Assembly: GCA_910579505.1 (NCBI GenBank)
Contig: CAJTTZ010000001.1
Location: 631,655 to 695,654 of the forward strand
Origin: an uncultured Lachnospiraceae bacterium
GTDB taxonomy: Bacteria > Bacillota > Clostridia > Lachnospirales > Lachnospiraceae
Length of the DNA stretch: 64,000 bases
Direction: 5' to 3'
The position numbers and the translations under genes are program-made. The notes below the pieces were generated by a model. It saw nothing but the letters and a program-made list of their open reading frames with translations, did not search any database and was not told the DNA's origin. Shown in pieces: positions 35,355-43,774 of this stretch (positions are counted from its first letter, which is position 1; every line of letters starts with the position of its first letter).

Positions 35355-35475
35355 AGTTTTTCTCCCACCCTTATCCTATTTTTCTTAATTGTAGCATTCT
35401 GGTTGAGTGGTAAACAGGTGGTATTTTTTTAATATGGTGTACTATTTTCACATAATCATGCCGCCGCTTTTAAAG

Positions 35476-36822
35476 TCATATAATCGTCAGGGTCCCTATC
35501 GCATCTGCCCCCAGTGCAATCTCCGCCATCTGCCCGTCCAGGCGGACATTGACCTTAATCTCATGATCCGTTCTGTTTAGAATCACCGCCGCGATCTGTC
35601 CGTCCGGGTTTAAAAACGCCGTCGCCTCCAGTTCATCCGAATAAGCCGAAGTGCCGATGCGCACCGCTCCCGGTCTGATAAAGTGGGTAAAATGCCATAA
35701 GTAATCCGCAGTGTTCCTTCTTTGCAGCTCCTTCTTCCCAGTATCATACAGAAACGGCGCGTCACAGAAATTCCCCACATGATTCGGACCGCCCTTTTCA
35801 TCCAGCACAATATTCCAGTCATAAAAGCCATTCATTCCATGGTTCATATTGCCGATCATATCATGCGCATACTTTTGCGCGTTTTTCAAAAAATCATCCG
35901 CCGCAAACTTGCAGTACTCAATACATGCCTCCGAGAGAATCAGCTTCTTGTCCGGGAATCTATCATGTATCATGGAAAGCGCCTCAAAGTGATCGCCGCT
36001 GTACCAGTGAAACGCAATCCCCGCTACCATGTGGTCCGTCGTCCCGTCTATGATCTCGCAGGCGCGCTCATAGGCGCGCTCCTTATTGTGGTCCCAGATG
36101 AACACCTCGATATCGGTAAGTTTATTTTCCTGCAGCGCAGGCCACATGTAATCCCGCAGGAACTCTTTCTCCTGCCTTGCGGAATATACGCAGGAATCCC
36201 ATTTCTGAACCGCCTTCGGCTCATTCTGCAGGCTGATGCGCCTGACCAGATAACCCCTGTTTCTGTATTCCCTGATGTAACGGCAGATATAGTCCGCCCA
36301 CGCCTTTTTGCACTCAGGCTTTAACTCCCCTCCGTTGTTTCTCTCTCCATTGTCCTTCATATAAGCCGGCGGGCTCCAGGGTGTAAGCATGATCTCCAGC
36401 CTGCCGCCATAGATCTCCTGCGCGTCATCCAGCAGCGGTAAGATCGTTTTCTCCACCCGCTCCATTTGAAAGCCTGTAAATCCGCTGTCACCCGCGTCCC
36501 CTACCGCCTCATAGTGCCCGAGTGAAAAATCACAGCTGTCAATCGGAATGCGCACCATGCGGTAAGCCATCTGCTCCTCCCTGAAATATTCGCCGAGCAG
36601 CTCCTCTTTGTGCCCTTCCTTCATCTGTCCGTATACATACCCTGCCGACTCTGTAAGCGCCCCGCCAAATCCTTCAAACGTCTGATATGTCACTGACGGA
36701 TACAGGTTGAGCAGTCTGTTCTCTTCCCCGCCATCCGGCACAAGTTCCGTTTCCCTTTCCTGCCGGCGTCTCTCATTTCCCTCATACCATGTGCTGACAT
36801 ATTTTATGGTTCCTCTATCCAT
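35476..36822 (-). CDS. Glycoside hydrolase family 30 (beta-glucosidase/glucosylceramidase type)
   Basis: A 448-residue protein with no signal peptide, so cytoplasmic. The N-terminal region has YQTFEGFGGALTES, the acid/base is in SLQNEPKAVQKWDS, and the nucleophile in LILSEACIEY. A C-terminal beta domain ends LGADAIGTL. The family removes beta-linked sugars, most often beta-1,6 or beta-1,3 glucosyl units. It is last in a six-gene locus with a binding-protein transporter and a two-component system, so it most likely hydrolyses the oligosaccharide the transporter imports. The exact linkage cannot be read here. Confidence 0.92.
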   Translation of the reverse strand: MDRGTIKYVSTWYEGNERRRQERETELVPDGGEENRLLNLYPSVTYQTFEGFGGALTESAGYVYGQMKEGHKEELLGEYFREEQMAYRMVRIPIDSCDFSLGHYEAVGDAGDSGFTGFQMERVEKTILPLLDDAQEIYGGRLEIMLTPWSPPAYMKDNGERNNGGELKPECKKAWADYICRYIREYRNRGYLVRRISLQNEPKAVQKWDSCVYSARQEKEFLRDYMWPALQENKLTDIEVFIWDHNKERAYERACEIIDGTTDHMVAGIAFHWYSGDHFEALSMIHDRFPDKKLILSEACIEYCKFAADDFLKNAQKYAHDMIGNMNHGMNGFYDWNIVLDEKGGPNHVGNFCDAPFLYDTGKKELQRRNTADYLWHFTHFIRPGAVRIGTSAYSDELEATAFLNPDGQIAAVILNRTDHEIKVNVRLDGQMAEIALGADAIGTLTII

Positions 36823-36847
36823 TAGCCTTACGTCCCTCCCAATTCAC

Positions 36848-37582
36848 TCATTGATTTTGTTTTCTGTATTCCGAAGGGGACTGTCCCTTTATCTTTTTAA
36901 AAACCTTCGAAAAATATTTCTCATCCCGAAATCCTACTTTATAGGCAACCTCGTAAGTTTTCAGATAATTCTGCCGCAGATAGGCACAGGCGTGTTCTAC
37001 GCGAATTTCATTCAGATAATCCACGAAGCCTTTTGACAACTGCCTCTGAAAAAGTGTGGAGAGATAACCCGCCGATATACCGGCCTTCTGCGCCACGTCC
37101 GCGAGCATCAGATTCTCGTAGTAATGCTCCTCCACATATTCTTTAGCCAGCTCCACCAGATAGTTTTTTTCTTCCACGTTTTCCATACGGGGCTGCTCCT
37201 TCACCCCAAACAGTTCATCCGCCGCATGATTCGCCATCCGCAAAATATCGGATGACCTCACCGGCTTTAGCAGGTACTCCTTCGCCCCCAGCCGCAGCGC
37301 CTGCTGGCAGTATTTAAATTCATCATAGGCGCTGAGTATCATCGTGTACGGCAGGGCGTCCGCACGCCTTGCCTCCTGCATCACCTCGATTCCTGTCATC
37401 AGGGGCATCTGCACATCCAAAAACAAAATATCCGGCTTATCCCGGAATATCGTATCCAGGGCCTCCTTTCCGTTGGCTGCAAGATATATCCTGTCGAAAC
37501 GGTCCGTATGCAGTTGTATGTATTTCGCAATGCCGTTGCGGATGGTATCCTCATCATCCGCAATCAGTAATTTTATGCTCAT
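36848..37582 (-). CDS. AraC-type response regulator (YesN-like)
   Basis: A 244-residue protein. The receiver has LLIADDEDTIRNG, the phospho-acceptor in ILFLDVQMPLMTG, and the Lys in YLLKPVRSSD. The C-terminal AraC double helix-turn-helix spans about 140-244 with AGISAGYLSTLFQRQLSKGF and YKVGFRDEKYFSKVFKK. It should activate the sugar locus in response to the kinase. Its start overlaps the kinase stop by 29 bases. Confidence 0.95.
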   Translation of the reverse strand: MSIKLLIADDEDTIRNGIAKYIQLHTDRFDRIYLAANGKEALDTIFRDKPDILFLDVQMPLMTGIEVMQEARRADALPYTMILSAYDEFKYCQQALRLGAKEYLLKPVRSSDILRMANHAADELFGVKEQPRMENVEEKNYLVELAKEYVEEHYYENLMLADVAQKAGISAGYLSTLFQRQLSKGFVDYLNEIRVEHACAYLRQNYLKTYEVAYKVGFRDEKYFSKVFKKIKGQSPSEYRKQNQ

Positions 37583-39410
37583 TTCGCCTGATCTCCTTCA
37601 ATCCACAGGGGACAGTGATAACCACTGTCGTTCCGCGCCCCACCCGGCTCTCGATTCTCAGCTCATAGTTCTCATGGTAGATAAGCTCCAGACGTTCCCT
37701 CACGTTCCTGATCGCATATCTCCCAATCCGCTGGCTTGCATACTTACGGTTGTCCTCTTTGTCCCAGATTGCCTCCAGCTGCTCACCGCTCATACCGACA
37801 CCCGTATCGGCAATTCTGAAAACCATATTTTTATCATCTTTTTTCCCGGTCACGCGCAGGATATAGCTGCCATCCGCGCTCTCAAATCCATGTACGATGG
37901 CGTTTTCCACAAAGGGCTGCAGAATCAGCTTGGGAATCTCCTCCTCCAGAATTTCCTGCTCTAAAGATATCTCATACGTCAGCCGCTTCCCAAAACGCAT
38001 TTTCTGGATATGCAGATACCGCTCCAGAAGCTCCGCCTCCGTCCGCACAGTCACAATGCCGTCTCCCCGGTTCAGGACAAGACGGAATAACTGTGAGAGC
38101 GATAAAATATCCTCCGATATCTCATCATTGCCCCATTCTGTCGCCTTCCAGTACAGCGAGTCCAGCGTATTGTAAAGAAAATGCGGATTAATCTGTGCCT
38201 GCAGTGTATCCAGCTCGCTCTCTCTTTCCTTGATTGCCAGCACATAGTTTTTATCAATCAGCTCCCTGATGTCGTCAACCATTCTGTTAAAGCAGGCGGA
38301 GGCCTCTCCCACCTCATCCTGCGTCATCACATCTATCTTCTGGCTGAAATCTCCCTGCATAAAGTTTTCCATGGCAACCCGCAGCGTATATAACGGTTTG
38401 GAAACAAGATTAGAAACGACGAGCAGAACCGGGTACAGCCCGAATAAAAACCCGACTAACAGCGCAAGCGGTGCGAAAATGATCGTATCGCTCAGATCTT
38501 TCCACCCTATCCGGCGCACAATTTCATATATAACCGTCCCCGTCTCTTCATCCTGACACTGATAAATATGGTAATTCCCCAGGACGCTCTTTTTGACCTT
38601 CTCCCTCCCATCCGGCACAAAGGCTGTCGCTGCAAGCATCTCGGAAAGCTGCTCGTCCTCTATACCGCCGCAGCGCACAAGTTCCGCGCCGTACTCGCTC
38701 ATCACCACCACGGACGCCTCTGGACGGCGGATGGAATTGCGGCAGATGTCGTCAAAAATTTCCGCGGAAGACCCGATCACCAGATAACCCAGCCTGTTCT
38801 TCCGCGCCATATCATAAATTTCACGGTACATGACAATCTTTTCATTCAGGTTCACCTGATAGGTGTCATTCTGTCCGTTCTGGCTGCGTCCCACTCTCTG
38901 CCAGAGGAACTTTCCCTTTTCCTGCACGGCAAGCTTATAGATCTCCTGTTTCCTCACCCGCTCCATATCCCCCAGATAAGCGGAAGAACGGTCAATACAG
39001 TTCAAATAGGGATTGATGTCGTTCTCCGGGTACAGGGCGACGCTTTTAATCTGTCCGTCTATCGCCACCATGTCCTGAATGATCTTCATCGGCGCGCGGT
39101 TTTGCCAGAGTCTGGCGTCATGGTTCAGCTCCTCCGGGTCATCCGCCGTCAGTATCTGCTTCACCTCATCGTTAATGCTGATGTAAGTTCCCATCTCCAT
39201 AATATTCTTCTGCACCACGCTGATGCTGTCCGATATATTCCGCACATCCTGCACGCAGCGGTTTTCTTCGTTTTTCACAGCCGCCCGGTAATTGTGCGCG
39301 AGGAGAAGCACGCTGATCAACAGTAAAATGGGCGTAATAATCGCGTAACTGTAAAAAACCAGTTTCTTCCTGATACTCAGCTTCGCAATCCAGTTTCTGA
39401 TCCGTCCCAT
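37554..39410 (-). CDS. Sensor histidine kinase (YesM-like)
   Basis: A 618-residue protein. One N-terminal membrane helix is followed by an extracellular sensor of about 260 residues, a second helix near 310, and a HAMP domain. The histidine-kinase segment is AQINPHFLYNTLDSLYWKA with the phospho-His. The ATPase region has FVENAIVHGFESAD and RIADTGVGMSGEQL. It resembles two-component sensors of oligosaccharides. The start ATG follows GGAGGGCGCC. It overlaps the next gene by 29 bases. Confidence 0.95.
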   Translation of the reverse strand: MGRIRNWIAKLSIRKKLVFYSYAIITPILLLISVLLLAHNYRAAVKNEENRCVQDVRNISDSISVVQKNIMEMGTYISINDEVKQILTADDPEELNHDARLWQNRAPMKIIQDMVAIDGQIKSVALYPENDINPYLNCIDRSSAYLGDMERVRKQEIYKLAVQEKGKFLWQRVGRSQNGQNDTYQVNLNEKIVMYREIYDMARKNRLGYLVIGSSAEIFDDICRNSIRRPEASVVVMSEYGAELVRCGGIEDEQLSEMLAATAFVPDGREKVKKSVLGNYHIYQCQDEETGTVIYEIVRRIGWKDLSDTIIFAPLALLVGFLFGLYPVLLVVSNLVSKPLYTLRVAMENFMQGDFSQKIDVMTQDEVGEASACFNRMVDDIRELIDKNYVLAIKERESELDTLQAQINPHFLYNTLDSLYWKATEWGNDEISEDILSLSQLFRLVLNRGDGIVTVRTEAELLERYLHIQKMRFGKRLTYEISLEQEILEEEIPKLILQPFVENAIVHGFESADGSYILRVTGKKDDKNMVFRIADTGVGMSGEQLEAIWDKEDNRKYASQRIGRYAIRNVRERLELIYHENYELRIESRVGRGTTVVITVPCGLKEIRRNEHKITDCG

Positions 39411-39446
39411 GGCGCCCTCCGTTTACCGAATGAAATCTGATATATT

Positions 39447-40283
39447 CTATCCTTTTACGGCTCCCATTGCAACACCCTTCGTAATATGCTTGTTGAGGAT
39501 TACATATACGATAACCGCCGGCGCCGCCGTCAAGGCCATCACCGCAAACTGTACCGCATAGTTGGAAGAATACTCGCCCGTAAACTCCAGCACGGAAAAG
39601 GGCAGCGTTTTCCATGTCGGGGTGCTCAGATAGGTACTTGCCATCATAAATTCATTCCAGTTATTTAAAAATGTCATAATCGCCACCGTCGCAATGGAAG
39701 GCTTTAAAAGGGGCGTGACGATCTGAAATACGATTCTGTATATCCCGCACCCGTCCATGACCGCGGCTTCCTCCAGTTCCTTCGGCAAGGACTGAATAAA
39801 ACCCGTCATCAGAAACATGCCCTGCGGAAGGGAAAAGGCCACATAGGGAATCAGAAGCGCCCAGACCGTGTCCGTCAGATGAAGGCCGCTGTAAATCTTA
39901 TAATTTGGGAGCAGCGTGGCGTGAATCGGTATCATCATGCCCATGACGAGCAGCGTGCTCACAAATCCGCTCAGTTTCCATTTCATCCGCTGACAGGCGA
40001 ACGCCGCCATAATGGATATGATAACAACCAGGACAACCGCCGTCGTGTTGATCAGCACGCTGTTTTTCAGGTAATGCAAAAAGTTGCCGTCCACAAAAGC
40101 CTTCACATAATTATCCCACCGTATTTTTTCTGGAATAATGAGCAGTCCGTTAGTAAACATCTCGTTGCTGCTCCCCAGCGAAAAATCAACGAGCCAGATC
40201 AGGGGAAACAGCTGGATGACCGCAACCGCAACTAACACGATCCATAAAATTATCTTTACGATTTTTATATTGTTCTCTTTCAT
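39447..40283 (-). CDS. Carbohydrate ABC transporter permease, MalG type
   Basis: A 278-residue protein with six membrane helices. The EAA loop is EEAAVMDGCGIYRIVFQIVT with the conserved Gly. It is of the CUT1 sugar/oligosaccharide class and should pair with the other permease. The start is ATG behind GGAGGTGGGT; the upstream in-frame stretch contains the hairpins described separately. No ATPase (MsmX-like) is encoded here, so a shared ATPase elsewhere is expected. Confidence 0.95.
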   Translation of the reverse strand: MKENNIKIVKIILWIVLVAVAVIQLFPLIWLVDFSLGSSNEMFTNGLLIIPEKIRWDNYVKAFVDGNFLHYLKNSVLINTTAVVLVVIISIMAAFACQRMKWKLSGFVSTLLVMGMMIPIHATLLPNYKIYSGLHLTDTVWALLIPYVAFSLPQGMFLMTGFIQSLPKELEEAAVMDGCGIYRIVFQIVTPLLKPSIATVAIMTFLNNWNEFMMASTYLSTPTWKTLPFSVLEFTGEYSSNYAVQFAVMALTAAPAVIVYVILNKHITKGVAMGAVKG

Positions 40284-40312
40284 ACCCACCTCCATAGTTT
40301 CCAAATCTACAC

Positions 40313-40340
40313 GGAGAATGCCCGTATTTTGGCATTCTCC
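40313..40340 (-). other. Second of two hairpins between the permease genes
   Basis: Perfect 10-bp stem GGAGAATGCC/GGCATTCTCC with an 8-base loop, 30 bases before the downstream permease start. No T-run follows, so it is not a standard terminator. It may stabilise or process the transcript. Confidence 0.7.
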
Positions 40341-40352
40341 CGCGTGAAATTT

Positions 40353-40400
40353 AGTAATTCTTGACGTCTCGTCCAATGGCGAGACGTCTTTAGAATTACT
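40353..40400 (-). other. First of two hairpins between the permease genes
   Basis: Outer arms AGTAATTCT and AGAATTACT plus inner arms GACGTCTCG and CGAGACGTC form a two-part stem of 18 pairs with an 8-base loop. It overlaps the stop codon of the upstream permease. No T-run follows on the minus strand. Confidence 0.7.
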
Positions 40401-41280
40401 TTTCACGCTGTTCTTGTTTATCCCGGAATATATGATTAAGCGCCACTGTCGCCAGCACACAGATGATGATAAACACTACGCCTATCGCATTGCCGTACCC
40501 GTATTTAAACGCTTTAAATGCCTGCTGGTACAGATAGTTCGCCGCAAACTGCGTGCTGTTGTTCGGACCTCCGTTTGTCAGAAGATATACCGTCTCCATC
40601 TGTTTCAGGGCTGAAATAACGGCCATCGTCACATTGATCTGGATCACCGGCTTCATCAATGGCAGCGTAATCCGGAAAAAGGTAGTCCACCAGTCCGCCC
40701 CGTCAATGGAAGCCGCCTCATAAAGCACAGGATCAATGTTTTTTATGCCGGTATAATAAATCAGCATTCCCCAGCCGAACCCATGCCAGATCAGTACGAT
40801 CAGCACCGACCATATGGCATTCTGCTGAGAGAGCCAGTTGATCTTTCCCGGATGCCCAAAAGCTTTGGCAATATTGTTTAAAAGACCAAAATCCGGGTTG
40901 TAGATGAATTTCCACAGATAGGCAATGACCGCCACCGAAATGACATTCGGTATAAAGTAGATGCAGCGGAAAACACCCTCCGCCTTCCCCTGCAGCTTAT
41001 CTAACACCGCCGCCACCAGAATCGCCAGCGGGTGCTGGATACATATGAACCCGACCGCCAGCAGAAGCGAATTTCTAAGTGATCTGCCAAAGGCGCTGTC
41101 ATGGACTAAATTCGCATAATTTTCAAAGCCGACCAGGTGCGCTTCCCCCATGCCCGTATAATCCGTAAAGCCATAATAAACGCTCAGACAAATCGGCGCC
41201 AGTACGGCAAACAGAAAGACCAGTATTCCCGGCAGGACCAGACTGAAGATAACGGGCTTATTACTATACAGTTTTTTCAT
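40396..41280 (-). CDS. Carbohydrate ABC transporter permease, MalF type
   Basis: A 294-residue protein with six membrane helices and the loop YEAASIDGADWWTTFFRITL. It forms the CUT1 channel with the following permease. The start is ATG behind GGAAAGGAGATTCTT. It lies 95 bases downstream of the binding protein. A strong double hairpin follows it, which may lower or separate expression from the next gene. Confidence 0.95.
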   Translation of the reverse strand: MKKLYSNKPVIFSLVLPGILVFLFAVLAPICLSVYYGFTDYTGMGEAHLVGFENYANLVHDSAFGRSLRNSLLLAVGFICIQHPLAILVAAVLDKLQGKAEGVFRCIYFIPNVISVAVIAYLWKFIYNPDFGLLNNIAKAFGHPGKINWLSQQNAIWSVLIVLIWHGFGWGMLIYYTGIKNIDPVLYEAASIDGADWWTTFFRITLPLMKPVIQINVTMAVISALKQMETVYLLTNGGPNNSTQFAANYLYQQAFKAFKYGYGNAIGVVFIIICVLATVALNHIFRDKQEQREK

Positions 41281-41375
41281 AAGAATCTCCTTTCCAACGG
41301 GTACAAATAAGGAAGGATGCCGCAAAAGCCTTTTCCTTTTGGACATCCTCCCCTGATCATTCAATAGATCTGCGT

Positions 41376-42749
41376 TTATTTACATGCCGCGCCGATTGCT
41401 GCGAGGAAGTCCTCTACAGGTGTAGAACCGTTGGATACGCCCTGAATCTCACTCTCAATAGCCGTCTTGAATGCGGAAGGACCGCAGTCGTTTATCGGTG
41501 TGCCAGAAACACTTGTCGCATTCTTTAAAATTTCCATGATCTGTTTCTGTAACTCTGTCTCATTTCCTGTCAGATACGCCGTCTGATCCTGCGCAGACAT
41601 ACCCACGCCGTTCTCCCAGCCATATTTGGAAAGCTTGTCAGGCTGATACATATAGTTCAGGAACTTAATCGCCTCATCCTTTACCGCAGAATTAGCAGAC
41701 ACTGCATAACCGCCGCCATTCCATGCTGCAATATCGTTTGCGCCGCCCTTGCCGCCGTCCACTACAGGCATGGTAAAGGCACGGATGTTGTCGCGGATCT
41801 CAGGAGCGATATCCTCATTCAGTGCCATGGATGCGTCCCAGCTTCCCATGCAGTACATAGCTGCCTGTCCGTTGGTGAAAAGGTTCATCGTTGTGCCATA
41901 ATCCTGAGAGTCATATCCCACCTGGAACATACCGGCATCCGCAAAATTCACAAGAATCTGCGTCGCCTGCTTGATCTCCGGCGCGGTAAAGTCTCCTGTG
42001 GCAACCGCGTTGCTGACAATATCCGCATACTCGATACCGGCAACTTTCACCATAATATCTGTCAGGAAGCATGCCATCGGCCACCCGTCTCCGCCGTCCA
42101 TGGCAACCGGCGTAATTCCCGCTGCCTGAATATCCCCGCAGAGAGAAAGCAGCTCATCCGTTGTGGCAGGAACCTTCCAGCCGTTATCGTCAAACATCTT
42201 CTGGTTGTAATAGAAAAGCATGATATCCGTATTTCTCGGAAGACCGTACAGTTTCTCGTCCTTTTTAAAACCGTCGAGGGATCCCGGAATAAAACCGTAT
42301 TCCGCGTAATCATCCTCGTTCAGTTCCGCCAGCACACCCGCATCCAGCACCTCGTCAAGAAAAGAAGGCTGTCCCCAGATGCTTACCAGATCCGGCATAC
42401 CGTCCATGGCATACGCCTTGAATTTCGTCTTGTATGCCTCCTCATCGAGCGCTTCCACTTCGATGGAAACATTGGGGTTTGCCGCCATATATTCGTCGAT
42501 AATCATCTGTTCAACAAGCCCCTGTCCGTTCTTGCGGTCAGGCAGATTGGAAAACAGTTTAAGCGTGACCGCCTCATCGGCGCTCTCCGCAGGCGTCTCA
42601 TTTTCTTCCGCATCGGCTGTCTGCGTCTTTGCCGGCGCCTCGTCGTTTGCGGCATTTGACGCGCTCTCCTGCGCGGAGCCGCCACAGCCTGTAAGCACGG
42701 ATGCCGTCATCGCTGCCGTCAGTAAAGTAGCCAACATTTTTTTCTTCAT
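41376..42749 (-). CDS. Sugar-binding lipoprotein of a CUT1 ABC transporter
   Basis: A 457-residue protein. The signal peptide ends SVLTGCGGS, a lipobox, so the mature protein is lipid-anchored on the outer face of the membrane. The middle shows the extracellular solute-binding family 1 pattern, for example YGLPRNTDIMLFYYNQKMFD and GGYAVSANSAVKDEAIKFLNYM. The start is ATG eight bases after GGAGG. It is first gene of the locus that ends with GH30, suggesting a beta-linked oligosaccharide ligand. Confidence 0.95.
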   Translation of the reverse strand: MKKKMLATLLTAAMTASVLTGCGGSAQESASNAANDEAPAKTQTADAEENETPAESADEAVTLKLFSNLPDRKNGQGLVEQMIIDEYMAANPNVSIEVEALDEEAYKTKFKAYAMDGMPDLVSIWGQPSFLDEVLDAGVLAELNEDDYAEYGFIPGSLDGFKKDEKLYGLPRNTDIMLFYYNQKMFDDNGWKVPATTDELLSLCGDIQAAGITPVAMDGGDGWPMACFLTDIMVKVAGIEYADIVSNAVATGDFTAPEIKQATQILVNFADAGMFQVGYDSQDYGTTMNLFTNGQAAMYCMGSWDASMALNEDIAPEIRDNIRAFTMPVVDGGKGGANDIAAWNGGGYAVSANSAVKDEAIKFLNYMYQPDKLSKYGWENGVGMSAQDQTAYLTGNETELQKQIMEILKNATSVSGTPINDCGPSAFKTAIESEIQGVSNGSTPVEDFLAAIGAACK

Positions 42750-42866
42750 TACCATTTCCTCCCGTTTTCTGTTTTGTTTTGATGGTTTCATCCTACCATC
42801 CCGGAAAGCGGGTTTACAGATATCTATTTTTCAAAATGGTGGAATATTTTCATCTGTGTGATTTAC

Positions 42867-42892
42867 AAAAAAAAGGATCGCAAAAGCGATCC
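42867..42892 (-). terminator. Intrinsic terminator after the WalJ-like gene
   Basis: GGATCGC-TTTT-GCGATCC on the minus strand followed by eight T. It separates the WalJ-like gene from the sugar locus. Confidence 0.9.
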
Positions 42893-42926
42893 CTTACTAC
42901 CCTTAATAAACGATATATGACATTCC

Positions 42927-43727
42927 CTACCGCACCTCAATCACTTCCGACACCTCGTCCCGCTTCGCCACATACAGCGGAAAATCATTGCCGCTGTAAT
43001 CCGTGTCAGACATAGTGACCTCCACCCGCACCGACTCGTAGGCAAGCTCCGGCAGATTGTTTTCCTTGCTCAGATGCCCCAGCACAATCGCCTGCATATT
43101 GTCGTGCAGCAGGCGGCTAAGGAGCTTTCCAGCCGACTCGTTGGACAGATGCCCCCTCTCCCCCAGAATCCGCTGTTTCAGATAATAGGGATACGGCCCC
43201 ACCTGTAACATGTGCACGTCGTGGTTGGCCTCCAGGTACAGAAGGTCAAGATTTCTCAGGCACTCCACGGTATAATCGTTGTAACAGCCAAGATCGGTGA
43301 GAATCCCGACCCGCCGCCCGTCGTGGTCAATCCGGTATGCCACGGGATCTGCCGCGTCATGGGAAGTGCGCACGGGATAGAGCGAAATATCCTTTATCGT
43401 ACATCGTTCATCCGGCGTAATTTCCCGAAAAAGCGATTCATCTATCCGCCCAAGGGAAGAGGTATTCCTGATCGCCTCCAGCGTCCCACGCGTTGCGTAA
43501 ACCGGCACCCCGTATTTTCTGGAAAGCACCCCAAGCCCACTTATATGATCGGCGTGCTCATGAGTGATACAGATCGCATCAATGTCTTTCATGGTCAGCC
43601 CCAGCGCCTCAAGCCCCGCCTCCGTCCGCTTGCCGCTGATACCTACATCCATCAGAAGATGGGTGGTATCGCTGCCCACATAGACGCAGTTTCCGCTGCT
43701 GCCGCTGGCAATACTGCACAGTCTCAT
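42927..43727 (-). CDS. MBL-fold metallohydrolase, WalJ/YycJ type
   Basis: A 266-residue protein beginning MRLCSIASGSSGNCVYVGSD, the usual YycJ N-terminus. The metal motif is ITHEHADHISGL (HxHxDH), with further ligands in RTSHDA and the Asp of GILTDLG, and GHLSKENN near the C-terminus. The family is a nuclease-like hydrolase that is encoded in many Firmicutes with the WalRK cell-wall regulators; no walRK is nearby here. The preceding gene is FtsA-like. Confidence 0.9.
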   Translation of the reverse strand: MRLCSIASGSSGNCVYVGSDTTHLLMDVGISGKRTEAGLEALGLTMKDIDAICITHEHADHISGLGVLSRKYGVPVYATRGTLEAIRNTSSLGRIDESLFREITPDERCTIKDISLYPVRTSHDAADPVAYRIDHDGRRVGILTDLGCYNDYTVECLRNLDLLYLEANHDVHMLQVGPYPYYLKQRILGERGHLSNESAGKLLSRLLHDNMQAIVLGHLSKENNLPELAYESVRVEVTMSDTDYSGNDFPLYVAKRDEVSEVIEVR

Positions 43728-43774
43728 AATTATGTAAACCTTTTACGGCCATATTTTCCACAGCCGCCTCTCTC

